Positions 8,203-15,574 of a stretch of DNA of 64,000 bases are shown here, piece by piece (positions within the stretch are counted from its first letter, which is position 1; every line of letters starts with the position of its first letter). Position numbers and translations under genes: made by a program. The notes below the pieces were generated by a model. That model was given only the letters and a program-made list of their open reading frames with translations, did not search any database and was not told the DNA's origin. Source of the DNA: CBDCFT01 sp965216365 (GTDB taxonomy: Bacteria; Pseudomonadota; Gammaproteobacteria; Arenicellales; CBDCFT01); contig CBDCFT010000061.1 of the NCBI GenBank assembly GCA_965216365.1, forward strand, positions 1 to 64,000, in the 5' to 3' direction.

Positions 8203-9030
8203 ATGAATTTAAAAACTACCATGCTGCTGGCGTTGGTCTCAAGCTTGATGTCAACGACGTCGGTTTTAGCCAACACTGTTGAACTCAGTGGTGAAATAAA
8301 GCAAGGTGCGTTGATACGTGGTCTGACAACGCCCGGCGCGACCGTATTGCATGATGGTGAGCTGGTAAGAGTATCCCCGGCCGGTGTGTTTTTAATCGGC
8401 TTTCATCGTGACGCAGCGGCGGATTCGGTTTTGCAGGTTCGATTTCCCGATGACACTGAGAAAAAACTATCGCTTGCAGTAGCGACACGACAATACAAAA
8501 TTGAGCGAATCGACGGACTTGCTCCTAAGAAAGTGACGCCGCCAGAAGAAGTATTGGATCGGATAGCCCGGGAAGTCGCCCTGGTCAAGCAAGCACGCGA
8601 GCATAATGATGCGCGCACGGACTTTTTAACCGGATTCAAATGGCCGTTGATTGGTCGAATCAGCGGCGTGTACGGCAGCCAGCGTGTGCTCAACGGCGAA
8701 CCCAAACGGCCACATTTTGGCATTGATATCGCCGCACCGGCCGGTTCACCGGTCACCGCCCCCGCGGATGGATTGGTTACCCTGGCCCATCCCGATATGT
8801 ATTATTCCGGCGCGACCCTGATTATTGACCACGGTCATGGGTTATCATCGGCCTTTCTGCATTTAAAGCGTACCGCTGTTAAACAGGGTGAGCGTGTGCG
8901 GCAGGGACAGAAAATCGCCGAGGTGGGTTCCAGTGGCCGCAGCACCGGCCCGCATCTCGATTGGCGTATTAACCTGTTCGAAAAGCGTCTGGACCCGGCT
9001 TTGGTGGCCGGACCAATGTCGGCACAATGA
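8203..9030 (+). CDS. M23 family metallopeptidase (LytM-type), exported
   Basis: A 275-residue protein with a signal peptide (MLLALVSSLMSTTSVLA-N). The N-terminal part (about 25-110) is a small beta domain. The LytM domain covers about residues 155-265: HFGID supplies the first zinc His and Asp, SSAFLHL lies in the middle, and GPHLDWR at the end. In most M23 peptidases the last motif is HxH; here it reads H-L-D. I recall this variant in proteobacterial homologues that end RLDP, as this one does, so it is probably a subfamily feature rather than a mutation. Expected role: peptidoglycan endopeptidase or amidase activator in the periplasm. Confidence 0.85.
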   Translation: MNLKTTMLLALVSSLMSTTSVLANTVELSGEIKQGALIRGLTTPGATVLHDGELVRVSPAGVFLIGFHRDAAADSVLQVRFPDDTEKKLSLAVATRQYKIERIDGLAPKKVTPPEEVLDRIAREVALVKQAREHNDARTDFLTGFKWPLIGRISGVYGSQRVLNGEPKRPHFGIDIAAPAGSPVTAPADGLVTLAHPDMYYSGATLIIDHGHGLSSAFLHLKRTAVKQGERVRQGQKIAEVGSSGRSTGPHLDWRINLFEKRLDPALVAGPMSAQ

Positions 9031-9118
9031 TTGCAGATGTTGTCATGTGGGCGGTGCCTCGCCGCGATAAATATACGAATTGAATAAACTTTTGAATTAA
9101 CGAGAACGACTGCAACTT

Positions 9119-9658
9119 ATGCAAGGCATTAGTAGAGGATTAATTGTCGGCATCGTCGCCATGGCCCTCGTCGTCACGGTGTCCAACGTTCTGGTGTCTT
9201 ACGCCATCAACGACTGGCTCACCTGGGCGGCCTTCACTTATCCATTTGCATTTCTGGTGACGGATTTAACCAATCGAAAACTCGGCGTGGAGCCGGCACG
9301 CACAGTTGTCTACGTGGGGTTTGCTTTGGCTGTTTTATTTTCGGTTTATTTTGCCGGATGGCGTATCGCGGTCGCTTCAGGAAGCGCATTTCTGATTGCT
9401 CAGTTATTGGACGTGCAAATGTTTGACCGCTTGCGCAAAGGCGTTTGGTGGCGTGCGCCGCTGGTATCGTCGTCCATTGCGTCGGCTGTGGACACGATTT
9501 TATTTTTCAGCATCGCCTTCGTTGGTACCGGCGTGCCGTGGGTGACGCTGGCAGCGGGTGATTATCTGATCAAACTGGCGATGGCATTGACCATGCTTAT
9601 TCCGTTCCGGGTTTTGTTATCCTTGACCCGCCCGGCGCAATCTCCGGTAGCGAGTTAA
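9119..9658 (+). CDS. yhhQ: queuosine precursor transporter (VUT family, YhhQ-like)
   Basis: A 179-residue integral membrane protein with about six hydrophobic segments. The conserved FTYPFAFLVTDLTNRKLG near residues 38-55 is characteristic of the VUT/YhhQ family, as are AQLLDVQMFDRLR near 95-105 and the intramembrane SSSIASAVDTILFF. Family members import queuosine precursors (preQ0/preQ1) for tRNA modification. It follows the M23 peptidase by 88 bases and precedes ilvE by 23 bases on the same strand. No preQ1 riboswitch was recognised upstream. Confidence 0.82.
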   Translation: MQGISRGLIVGIVAMALVVTVSNVLVSYAINDWLTWAAFTYPFAFLVTDLTNRKLGVEPARTVVYVGFALAVLFSVYFAGWRIAVASGSAFLIAQLLDVQMFDRLRKGVWWRAPLVSSSIASAVDTILFFSIAFVGTGVPWVTLAAGDYLIKLAMALTMLIPFRVLLSLTRPAQSPVAS

Positions 9659-9681
9659 ACTTCAAAAAAGAGACGAAAGAT

Positions 9682-10701
9682 ATGGCAACACATGCAGCAG
9701 AAATTTTGCAACCGGCACCCTTTGGCACGGTGTTCGCGGAAAAGATGGTGGTAAATCAGTTCGGTGAAAACGGCTGGGGCACATATTCATTAGAGAAAAC
9801 CGCGCCGTTTTCGTTGCATCCGGGAGCGCATGTTTTTCACTATGCCAGTACCTGTTTTGAGGGTTTAAAAGCCTACCGGCGCGATGACGGTGGCGTGCAT
9901 ATCTTTCGACTGGATTCCCACGTTGCGCGCATGCGGCAAAGTGCACGTTTGCTGCAATTACCTGAACCGGATGACGCGATGTTGCGCGATATGATTCTCG
10001 AAGGCGTGCGTGCCAGCCGCAGTAAAATTCCGGCTTATCCGGGTGCTTTGTACATTCGCCCGACATTGATTGGCACTCAGGTGAATATCGGAGCCGCTGC
10101 GACGGCAACGACGGAAGCAACATTATTTATCTTACTCTCACCGGTCGGTGATTATTTTCAAGGCGGGCAGCGGCCTTTACGCATCCTGGTGGAAGACCAG
10201 GCCATGCGCTCGACGCCCGATTTCGGCATGGCCAAAACCGGTGGCAACTATGCGGCGGCGTTACGGCGCATTACCCAGGCGAAAAACGAATACAGTGCCG
10301 ACCAGGTGTTGTTCTGCCCGGGCGGCGATGTACAGGAAACCGGTGCGGCGAATTTTTTATTATTGAATGACAACGAAATTCTGACCAAGCAACTGGACAG
10401 CTCGTTTCTTCATGGTGTAACGCGCGACTCGGCGTTAACCATTGCGCCCGAACTGGGGTACAAAGTCAGTGAGCGGAATTTCAAAGTCGATGAAATGCTC
10501 GATTGGGTAAAAACCGGTGAGGCAGCGCTGTCCGGTACGGCCGCCGTGTTAGCAGGCATCGGTACCTTGATTTATAAGGATCGCGAGTACAAAGTGGGTG
10601 ACGGTGGTATTGGTGCCAACACCGAAAAGCTACGACAGGTGCTCACCAGACTCCAAAGTGGCGAGTCGGACGATACGCATGGTTGGTTAACCGACGTCTA
10701 G
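9682..10701 (+). CDS. ilvE: branched-chain amino acid aminotransferase
   Basis: A 339-residue fold-type IV PLP enzyme of the long (type II) BCAT class. It transfers the amino group between Leu/Ile/Val and 2-oxoglutarate in the cytoplasm. Visible are FEGLKAYRRDDG near residue 58, YIRPTLIGTQ near 122, KTGGNYAAAL near 185 (the Lys is expected to be the lysine after the FGMA segment), and DVQETGAANFLL with the E-T-G-A-A-N-F motif near 215-225. It ends five bases from the convergent M48 protease stop. Start at ATG 9682 gives the normal N-terminus. Confidence 0.92.
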   Translation: MATHAAEILQPAPFGTVFAEKMVVNQFGENGWGTYSLEKTAPFSLHPGAHVFHYASTCFEGLKAYRRDDGGVHIFRLDSHVARMRQSARLLQLPEPDDAMLRDMILEGVRASRSKIPAYPGALYIRPTLIGTQVNIGAAATATTEATLFILLSPVGDYFQGGQRPLRILVEDQAMRSTPDFGMAKTGGNYAAALRRITQAKNEYSADQVLFCPGGDVQETGAANFLLLNDNEILTKQLDSSFLHGVTRDSALTIAPELGYKVSERNFKVDEMLDWVKTGEAALSGTAAVLAGIGTLIYKDREYKVGDGGIGANTEKLRQVLTRLQSGESDDTHGWLTDV

Positions 10702-10706
10702 AAATA

Positions 10707-11441
10707 TCAAAGCTTATATTTTTTCGAAATAGCTTTTGCCCGCTTGGTGGGTGCGGGGTGTGATGCCAGCAAACTGCTGGAGTCGCCGAGTTCCGCCAGC
10801 TTTTTCAAGGCAGACACCGCATTCGCCGGATCGTAACCGTGTTTTTTCATGAATTCGACACCGTAGCCATCGGAGGCGGATTCTTCTTTACGCGAATAAC
10901 TGGCATTGACCATGGATTCAGCGATGCCACCGAGTTCAGATGCGGCGATAGAGCCTAAGTCGCCACCGGCGGCGGCGACGCTTTTGCGCGCGGCGCTGGT
11001 CGCATAAGCAGCTTTCATTTTCTTTTTGCTGTGTTCCAGTTTGACGTGACCAATCTCATGGCCTATGACAAACAACAATTCTTCATCGTTCATCTTATCC
11101 ATAAGACCGGAGAAGAATCGAATGCTGCCATCGGCAGTCGCAAACGCATTAATTTCATCAACCAGATACACTTTGAAGTTAAGATCCAGATCATCTTCGC
11201 CCATGTGTTTGTTGGTGAGACTTGCTAACCGTTTTGCGTATTTATTGTCCGCCGGTGCTACTTTGTTTTGACTATCGTATTGTTTAATCGCCCTAAGGCT
11301 CAGTGCCCTGGCATCCTCATTACTCAGAGTGACTGCCTTAAACGCATCTACGGCACCACCGATGGAGATGTTGTTTAAATCGAAGGCAGTGGCCAGGTTG
11401 GTGCAGAATAGAATGAGCCCAGCAACAAATATTTTTTTCAC
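10707..11441 (-). CDS. M48 family metalloprotease, exported
   Basis: GTG at 11441 is chosen as start because AAGGAG lies 7 bases upstream and it is followed directly by a signal peptide (KKIFVAGLILFCTNLATA); an in-frame ATG at 11486 lacks these. The 244-residue product has the zinc motif HEIGHVKLEH near residue 122-131 and the downstream E in EESASDGYGVEFM as third ligand, as in M48 (BepA/LoiP-like) peptidases of the periplasm. It has no TPR domain, so it is closer to LoiP/YcaL than to BepA. A CRP-like site lies about 118 bases upstream. Expected role: envelope protein quality control. Confidence 0.85.
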   Translation of the reverse strand: MKKIFVAGLILFCTNLATAFDLNNISIGGAVDAFKAVTLSNEDARALSLRAIKQYDSQNKVAPADNKYAKRLASLTNKHMGEDDLDLNFKVYLVDEINAFATADGSIRFFSGLMDKMNDEELLFVIGHEIGHVKLEHSKKKMKAAYATSAARKSVAAAGGDLGSIAASELGGIAESMVNASYSRKEESASDGYGVEFMKKHGYDPANAVSALKKLAELGDSSSLLASHPAPTKRAKAISKKYKL

Positions 11442-11558
11442 TTTTCCGCTCCTTCTATTGGTTTGATTCATAGAATTCTTTGACATGGTTCGATACGTGC
11501 CTGATAGCCTTGCAAAAGTATTGCATGGTTGATTCTATATAACCGGCTAGGTCTTAGA

Positions 11559-11574
11559 TGTGCGCTAGTTCACA
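11559..11574. promoter_or_regulatory. CRP-like site, one mismatch
   Basis: TGTGC at 11559-11563, six bases, TCACA at 11570-11574: nine of ten consensus positions. It is upstream of the M48 protease gene on the minus strand. Confidence 0.35.
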
Positions 11575-11693
11575 CGAACTGAGTGATAAAATTTACAGTT
11601 GGTTGATTGCCATGGGACGGAACTGTGCGCACATCCTCGAATAACTTTGATCGGGTCGAAAATGTACGAGGCAAATCTATAGGATTAAGTTAA

Positions 11694-11714
11694 AGGTCTC
11701 GTATTCCGAGACCT
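11694..11714 (-). terminator. probable terminator of the small LPAHAQ gene
   Basis: Perfect 8-bp stem: 11694-11701 with 11707-11714, loop of five. Read on the minus strand it is followed by TTTAACTTAA, a weak T tract. It lies 57 bases past the stop at 11772. Confidence 0.5.
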
Positions 11715-11771
11715 CTAACGATCAAAAGAATAATCTTGTATTAGTATCCGTTTGATCCCAGTGACCAAAAC

Positions 11772-12047
11772 CTAGTTAATAACGCCTCCGGTAGTTGTTG
11801 GCGCGGGTGTTGTCGTGGGGGCAGCGGTCGTAGTGGGTGCGGCCGTAGTTGCTGGTGCCGAGGTGGTCGTTACAACTGTAGTTGTTTGTGCATGCGCTGG
11901 AAGTACAACGCTATCCACGATAGGCTTAGTCCACTTGTGGGGTAATGCCTTGGTAACTGCAACAGTTGCCCCACCAGTTAGCAAAATGGTTTTTAGCGTT
12001 TTTCGCCGCTGGCTGGATTTATTTGAATAGTTCTCTTTTTTCACCAT
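11772..12047 (-). CDS. LPAHAQ-family exported protein, linker-only 'mini-mucin', 91 aa
   Basis: A 91-residue member of a family with six copies in the window. Residues 1-30 contain the twin-arginine stretch SSQRRKTLKTILLTGGA and a hydrophobic core. Then KWTKPIVDSVVLPAHAQ gives the shared segment and an A-H-A cleavage-like site before Gln. What follows is only a tail of about 37 residues made almost wholly of Thr, Ala and Pro (TTTSAPATTAAPTTTAAP and more), ending GGVIN. Other copies carry a folded domain after a similar linker; this one has none and no frame is available to extend it. A GGGAG site precedes the ATG. It may be a highly O-modifiable secreted peptide or a truncated copy; function unknown. 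Confidence 0.7.
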   Translation of the reverse strand: MVKKENYSNKSSQRRKTLKTILLTGGATVAVTKALPHKWTKPIVDSVVLPAHAQTTTVVTTTSAPATTAAPTTTAAPTTTPAPTTTGGVIN

Positions 12048-12747
12048 GTCATAGTCTCCCGCTGTTCAAATATTTGGCGCGAGTGTCACACAATGCCAAT
12101 CAAATGTAAATGTCATCACAGTAAGAACAATTATCCTCCAAAAGCAAAATTGTGTCATACATTTAGAGCGAATATTAGTACAAGAGATTCCATTCCCGGA
12201 TTGGAATTCGTTTCAACATAATCCGTGCTAAGACTTTAATCCAATAAGTTAAATGGTATGGGTGAATATAAAGTATTTATTGACCATTGAAGCACTCAGA
12301 TAAAGAAACAAGATGACAGGAGATAGCCAAGCGCGGTCATTGCAAGAATTTTCCGTTGTAAAATCACGCAGTGGTAATGTCCACCGCACAAGTGTTTATA
12401 CAGGCTACAATGGTAATGTTAACAATTGTAAAATTATTATTTACGCTGTTCAGAAAATTGAAATTGTGAGGTGGTGCTCACGCGCGTGAAGTTGCAATCA
12501 CGTATCGTGATTGAATAATATAATGCGACAATCGCCCGCGGAAAAGACGGTACGCCAGGGAAGGGGGGATATGATTGGATCCTGACGCACCGTCTGTTGT
12601 TGACACTAACTTCCACCCAATCTCAAAATTGGGTATTCTCACTGAGGACAATTGGGGTCGTTGTCCTACAGTGTGCAGCAGTATAAGGCTGCAAGAGTTC
12701 AGGCTACAACATTCACTCATGCAGGATGTTCCTGCAAAAACGCTGTA
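12048..12747. other. 700-base gap with inverted repeats and one weak ORF
   Basis: No recognisable gene. Two perfect inverted repeats stand out: CAATCACG/CGTGATTG at 12495-12502 and 12506-12513, and ACCCAAT/ATTGGGT at 12615-12621 and 12628-12634; either could be an operator for the adjoining LysR gene. A 58-codon ATG frame at 12313-12489 has no good ribosome site and no family match. Confidence 0.5.
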
Positions 12748-13674
12748 ATGAACTGGGACCACTTACACACGTTTCATATTCTGTCAGAACGCGGATCGTT
12801 GACATCCGCGGCGAAAGAATTGGGAATTGATCTAACCACCGTTTCGCGCCGTATAGCAGCTTTAGAAGGCTCGCTAAATATAAAGGTAATAAGAAAAGAA
12901 AAGGGCCAGTTGGTACCGACGCGGGCAAGCACCGATGTCTTGAACCGTATTAGTCGAATGGCAGGCGAAGACCGCCAGCTGACGAATACACGCAGTGGGA
13001 AAAGGCAGGGTCGACGACCGGGGAGAAAAACTCTAATCTGTCAGACACCGTCCGTATTACATCGATTGAATCGCTTATTGTGGATTGCCTCGTGCCGGAA
13101 CTGGCCTCGCTGTACAAGAATTACCCGAAAATCCATTTAGAACTTTTCGATTGTGAAGAAAACGTTAGTTTTAGCAGAAAAAATACCGACATTGCGATTC
13201 GGATCGCAAAACCAAAGAAACAACAACACATTGTGAGCAAGCGCTTAACTCGCATAGGTTTTGCTTTGTATGGCTCAAAGCGGCATATCAAAATGAACAA
13301 GCAGCTCCAAAATCAACAGGATTGCTTTCTCGCTTACAGTGATGAGTATAGTCACTTACCCGAAATGCGTTGGATCTCCCAGTATGCAAACGGTAAAAAA
13401 CTCCACAAAAATTATGTCGTCTAATGCGTCGGTCCTTTACGATTCCATTCGACGTGGTGTAGGTATCGGGATATTACCTTGTTATCGAGGGGATTCTGAT
13501 CGATCCCTCATTCGTATGACGGGAAGTAAACCCGTTGTTACGCGTGAGGCTTGGTTAATGGTTCACAAAGAGATATCAACCACTAGACTGATTCGTAGCT
13601 GTGTCGACTGGCTAGAAAATCTATTTTTTCGAAAACAGGAACAGATTTCCCGAATTCGAGAACAAAAGCCTTGA
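12748..13674 (+). pseudogene. LysR-family regulator broken by two frameshifts
   Basis: Begins MNWDHLHTFHILSERGSLTS at ATG 12748, with the helix-turn-helix intact (LTTVSRRIAALEGSLNIK). The frame is lost between about 12970 and 13060, since the effector-domain start (SDTVRITSIESLIVDCLVP) is in another frame. It shifts again near 13400-13425, where the match moves to SSNASVLYDSIRRGVGIGIL and then LPCYRGDSDRSLIRM. Laid end to end the three pieces match the intact neighbour at 13709-14593 from start to end (MNWDH, MDCLVP, LPCYRGD-DPSLIR). So this is a decayed paralogue facing a live one tail to tail. The short DNA-binding fragment might still be made. Confidence 0.85.
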
Positions 13675-13708
13675 TACTAAAATACTAACAAATCGATGTT
13701 GTAAATCA

Positions 13709-14593
13709 TTAGGTGATAATACCTCTAAGCAATGACTGCTCTTGTTCAAACAATTCTTGAACCCATCCAACAATGGTTCGGATTGCGGGATTGGAATGAT
13801 AATTTGCAGGTGCTAGCAACCACGCCTCACGATTGACGATGGGTGTAGGGCCACTAATACGGATAAGGGAAGGATCGGGATCACCACGATAACACGGTAA
13901 TGCGCCGACTCCCAGTCCGACTTTGATTGCCATTTTCAATACACCCGCGTCGTTTGATTTAAGTGCTGGTTCCTTCTTCTGCATTTTTTTCTGCATCCAT
14001 TGTGCTTCTGGCAACTTCGCATATTCATCCTCGTAGGTAACCCAATCCGTTTTTTTGTTACTGAACTGAGTCCAATCATTGTCTAGATGACTCGCGACGT
14101 ACACTGAAAATCCAGTGTCGGCTAGTTTTTTGGTAACAATGTTTAACAAATTGGGTTTAGCAAAACGGATGGCAATGTCGGTTTCTCTTTTGTTCAAACT
14201 TAAATTCAGGTCAGTGCTAACAAACTGAATATTTAGGTTAGGGAAACGCTCTCGCAGTGGTGGTAGTTTTGGTACCAAGCAATCCATGACCAATGATTCC
14301 ACAGCAGTAATTCGTACGTTTCCTGATATTTGATCGTCATGTACATTGGATAGATGGTCGAGTGACTGCGCTAGCTCAGCCATAGCCTTAGCTTTTTCAT
14401 ACAGACTGTGGCCAATATCAGTTGGGATGTAACGTCCCTCTTCTCTCGTAAAGAGACGGGCGCCAAGTTCTTTTTCGAGGGAAGTCAGGCGTCGGGATAC
14501 AGTGGTTGGATCAATGGACAATTCTCTAGCGGCTTGGGCTAGAGTGCCTAGGCGAAAAAGAATATACAGTGTTTGAATATGGTCCCAGTTCAT
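13709..14593 (-). CDS. LysR-family transcriptional regulator
   Basis: A 294-residue regulator starting MNWDHIQTLYILF at ATG 14593; upstream in-frame codons (to 14653) add a hydrophobic stretch not seen in the paralogue and are rejected. The winged helix-turn-helix is at residues about 1-60 (DPTTVSRRLTSLEKELGARL). The effector domain follows from about 90 (GNVRITAVESLVMDCLVPKL, TDIAIRFAKP, LGVGALPCYRGDPDPSL). The MNWDD/H start is common in LysR regulators of the AmpR/GcvA-like and 'MNWD' subgroups in proteobacteria. It is divergent from a molybdopterin-domain protein and a sensor kinase across a 430-base gap, and may control them. Confidence 0.88.
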   Translation of the reverse strand: MNWDHIQTLYILFRLGTLAQAARELSIDPTTVSRRLTSLEKELGARLFTREEGRYIPTDIGHSLYEKAKAMAELAQSLDHLSNVHDDQISGNVRITAVESLVMDCLVPKLPPLRERFPNLNIQFVSTDLNLSLNKRETDIAIRFAKPNLLNIVTKKLADTGFSVYVASHLDNDWTQFSNKKTDWVTYEDEYAKLPEAQWMQKKMQKKEPALKSNDAGVLKMAIKVGLGVGALPCYRGDPDPSLIRISGPTPIVNREAWLLAPANYHSNPAIRTIVGWVQELFEQEQSLLRGIIT

Positions 14594-15025
14594 CGCTGCA
14601 ATTACGCAGACACAAAATGCAATAATGTTGTTATGTTTGTATTTCTGCAGCATATATAATTTTTTTTGTATTTTAAAGTGTTCACATGTTTCACTGTGTT
14701 AACACTTTTGTATACGGTGTCTACAATTTCTTAAGGGTACGATACGCGAACACAGCGATATTTGTGTGATGTTTCAACTGTAGTTCTGACTGCGTTGTGG
14801 TTAAAAATAAGATTTTAAGAACAGTAAGTTGTTGAGTTTTTGTGTGTAAAAGATCAGACATGGGGGTGTCATGATGGAAACGGCTTAACTTGCCGTTGTA
14901 GAAACCAAGTTCGACACGTTTAAGAGTCCAACCACGTTTAGGCGTTAGTGGTTGTGAATAAATATTTGTCGTCCTTGTGTCTGTCTAGTTGCAAACAGGA
15001 CGCTAGTAAATTTTGTGGAGACTAC
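14594..15025. promoter_or_regulatory. 430-base divergent intergenic region
   Basis: AT-rich divergent control region between the LysR gene (minus) and the exported molybdopterin-domain gene (plus). It contains a hairpin AACGGC/GCCGTT around 14878-14897 and a larger inverted repeat CAACCAC/GTGGTTG around 14930-14955, plus a GTGTTCACA/TGTGTTAACAC stretch near 14680-14702. No gene recognised. Likely holds the LysR autoregulatory site. Confidence 0.4.
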
Positions 15026-15565
15026 ATGATGTTAGGAATCAGAAAGCTGTTTAGGGGCCGAGCACCCGACTGTCGACTAGGATTGTACGTGCTGTGTTGT
15101 ATATTTGTTTTTCCATTGAAGGCAGAAGAACTACCGCCACCGCAAGATAGACTTGTTCTGATGGTGAGTGGAAACATTGGTCATACCACCAACGGTCAGT
15201 CCGCATTGTTTGATCGTACACAGTTGGAAAATATCGGAATGCGCAATTTGCGTACCACAACTCCGTGGACAGACGGTGAAATTAATTTTGAAGGGGTCTT
15301 ACTAAGCGATCTTTTGGACGTTGTGGCGTCGCGTGGTGAGCAGCTACACGCCGCTGCTTTAAATGACTATAGCGTTACTATTCCTGTTGGCGATGCAAAA
15401 GATTGTAATGTACTTATTGCCCTTAAAGCGGACGGAGAGTATTTGAGCTTACGCAATCGGGGGCCGTTGTGGGTCATTTATCCTTGGGTCGATAAATCAG
15501 AGTTGGATAAAAGTACACTGCGTGAACGATCCATTTGGCACTTACATTCAATTATCGTTGAATAA
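15026..15565 (+). CDS. exported molybdopterin-binding-domain-like protein
   Basis: ATG 15026 (or 15029) has GTGGAG five bases upstream and starts a signal peptide (LGLYVLCCIFVFPLKAEE); the longer frame from 14948 lacks a site. The product is about 179 residues. The mature part resembles the short 'oxidoreductase molybdopterin-binding domain' proteins: FDRTQLENIGMRNLRTTTPW, INFEGVLLSDLLD, then VTIPVGDAKDCNVLIALKAD and GPLWVIYPWVDKS. These single-domain relatives of sulfite oxidase often precede sensor kinases or diguanylate cyclases, and a PAS kinase gene starts 9 bases downstream here. It probably acts as a periplasmic sensor partner rather than as an enzyme. No cysteine ligand for Mo is obvious at the usual place. 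Confidence 0.72.
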   Translation: MMLGIRKLFRGRAPDCRLGLYVLCCIFVFPLKAEELPPPQDRLVLMVSGNIGHTTNGQSALFDRTQLENIGMRNLRTTTPWTDGEINFEGVLLSDLLDVVASRGEQLHAAALNDYSVTIPVGDAKDCNVLIALKADGEYLSLRNRGPLWVIYPWVDKSELDKSTLRERSIWHLHSIIVE

Positions 15566-15574
15566 ACACGTTAA

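Noticed and set aside
9031..9118. preQ1 riboswitch before the YhhQ-type gene
   Set aside because: No preQ1 aptamer pseudoknot pattern recognised in the 88 bases.
12313..12489. 58-codon ATG frame in the gap before the LysR pseudogene
   Set aside because: No convincing ribosome site, no family match and located among inverted repeats; kept only as a note.
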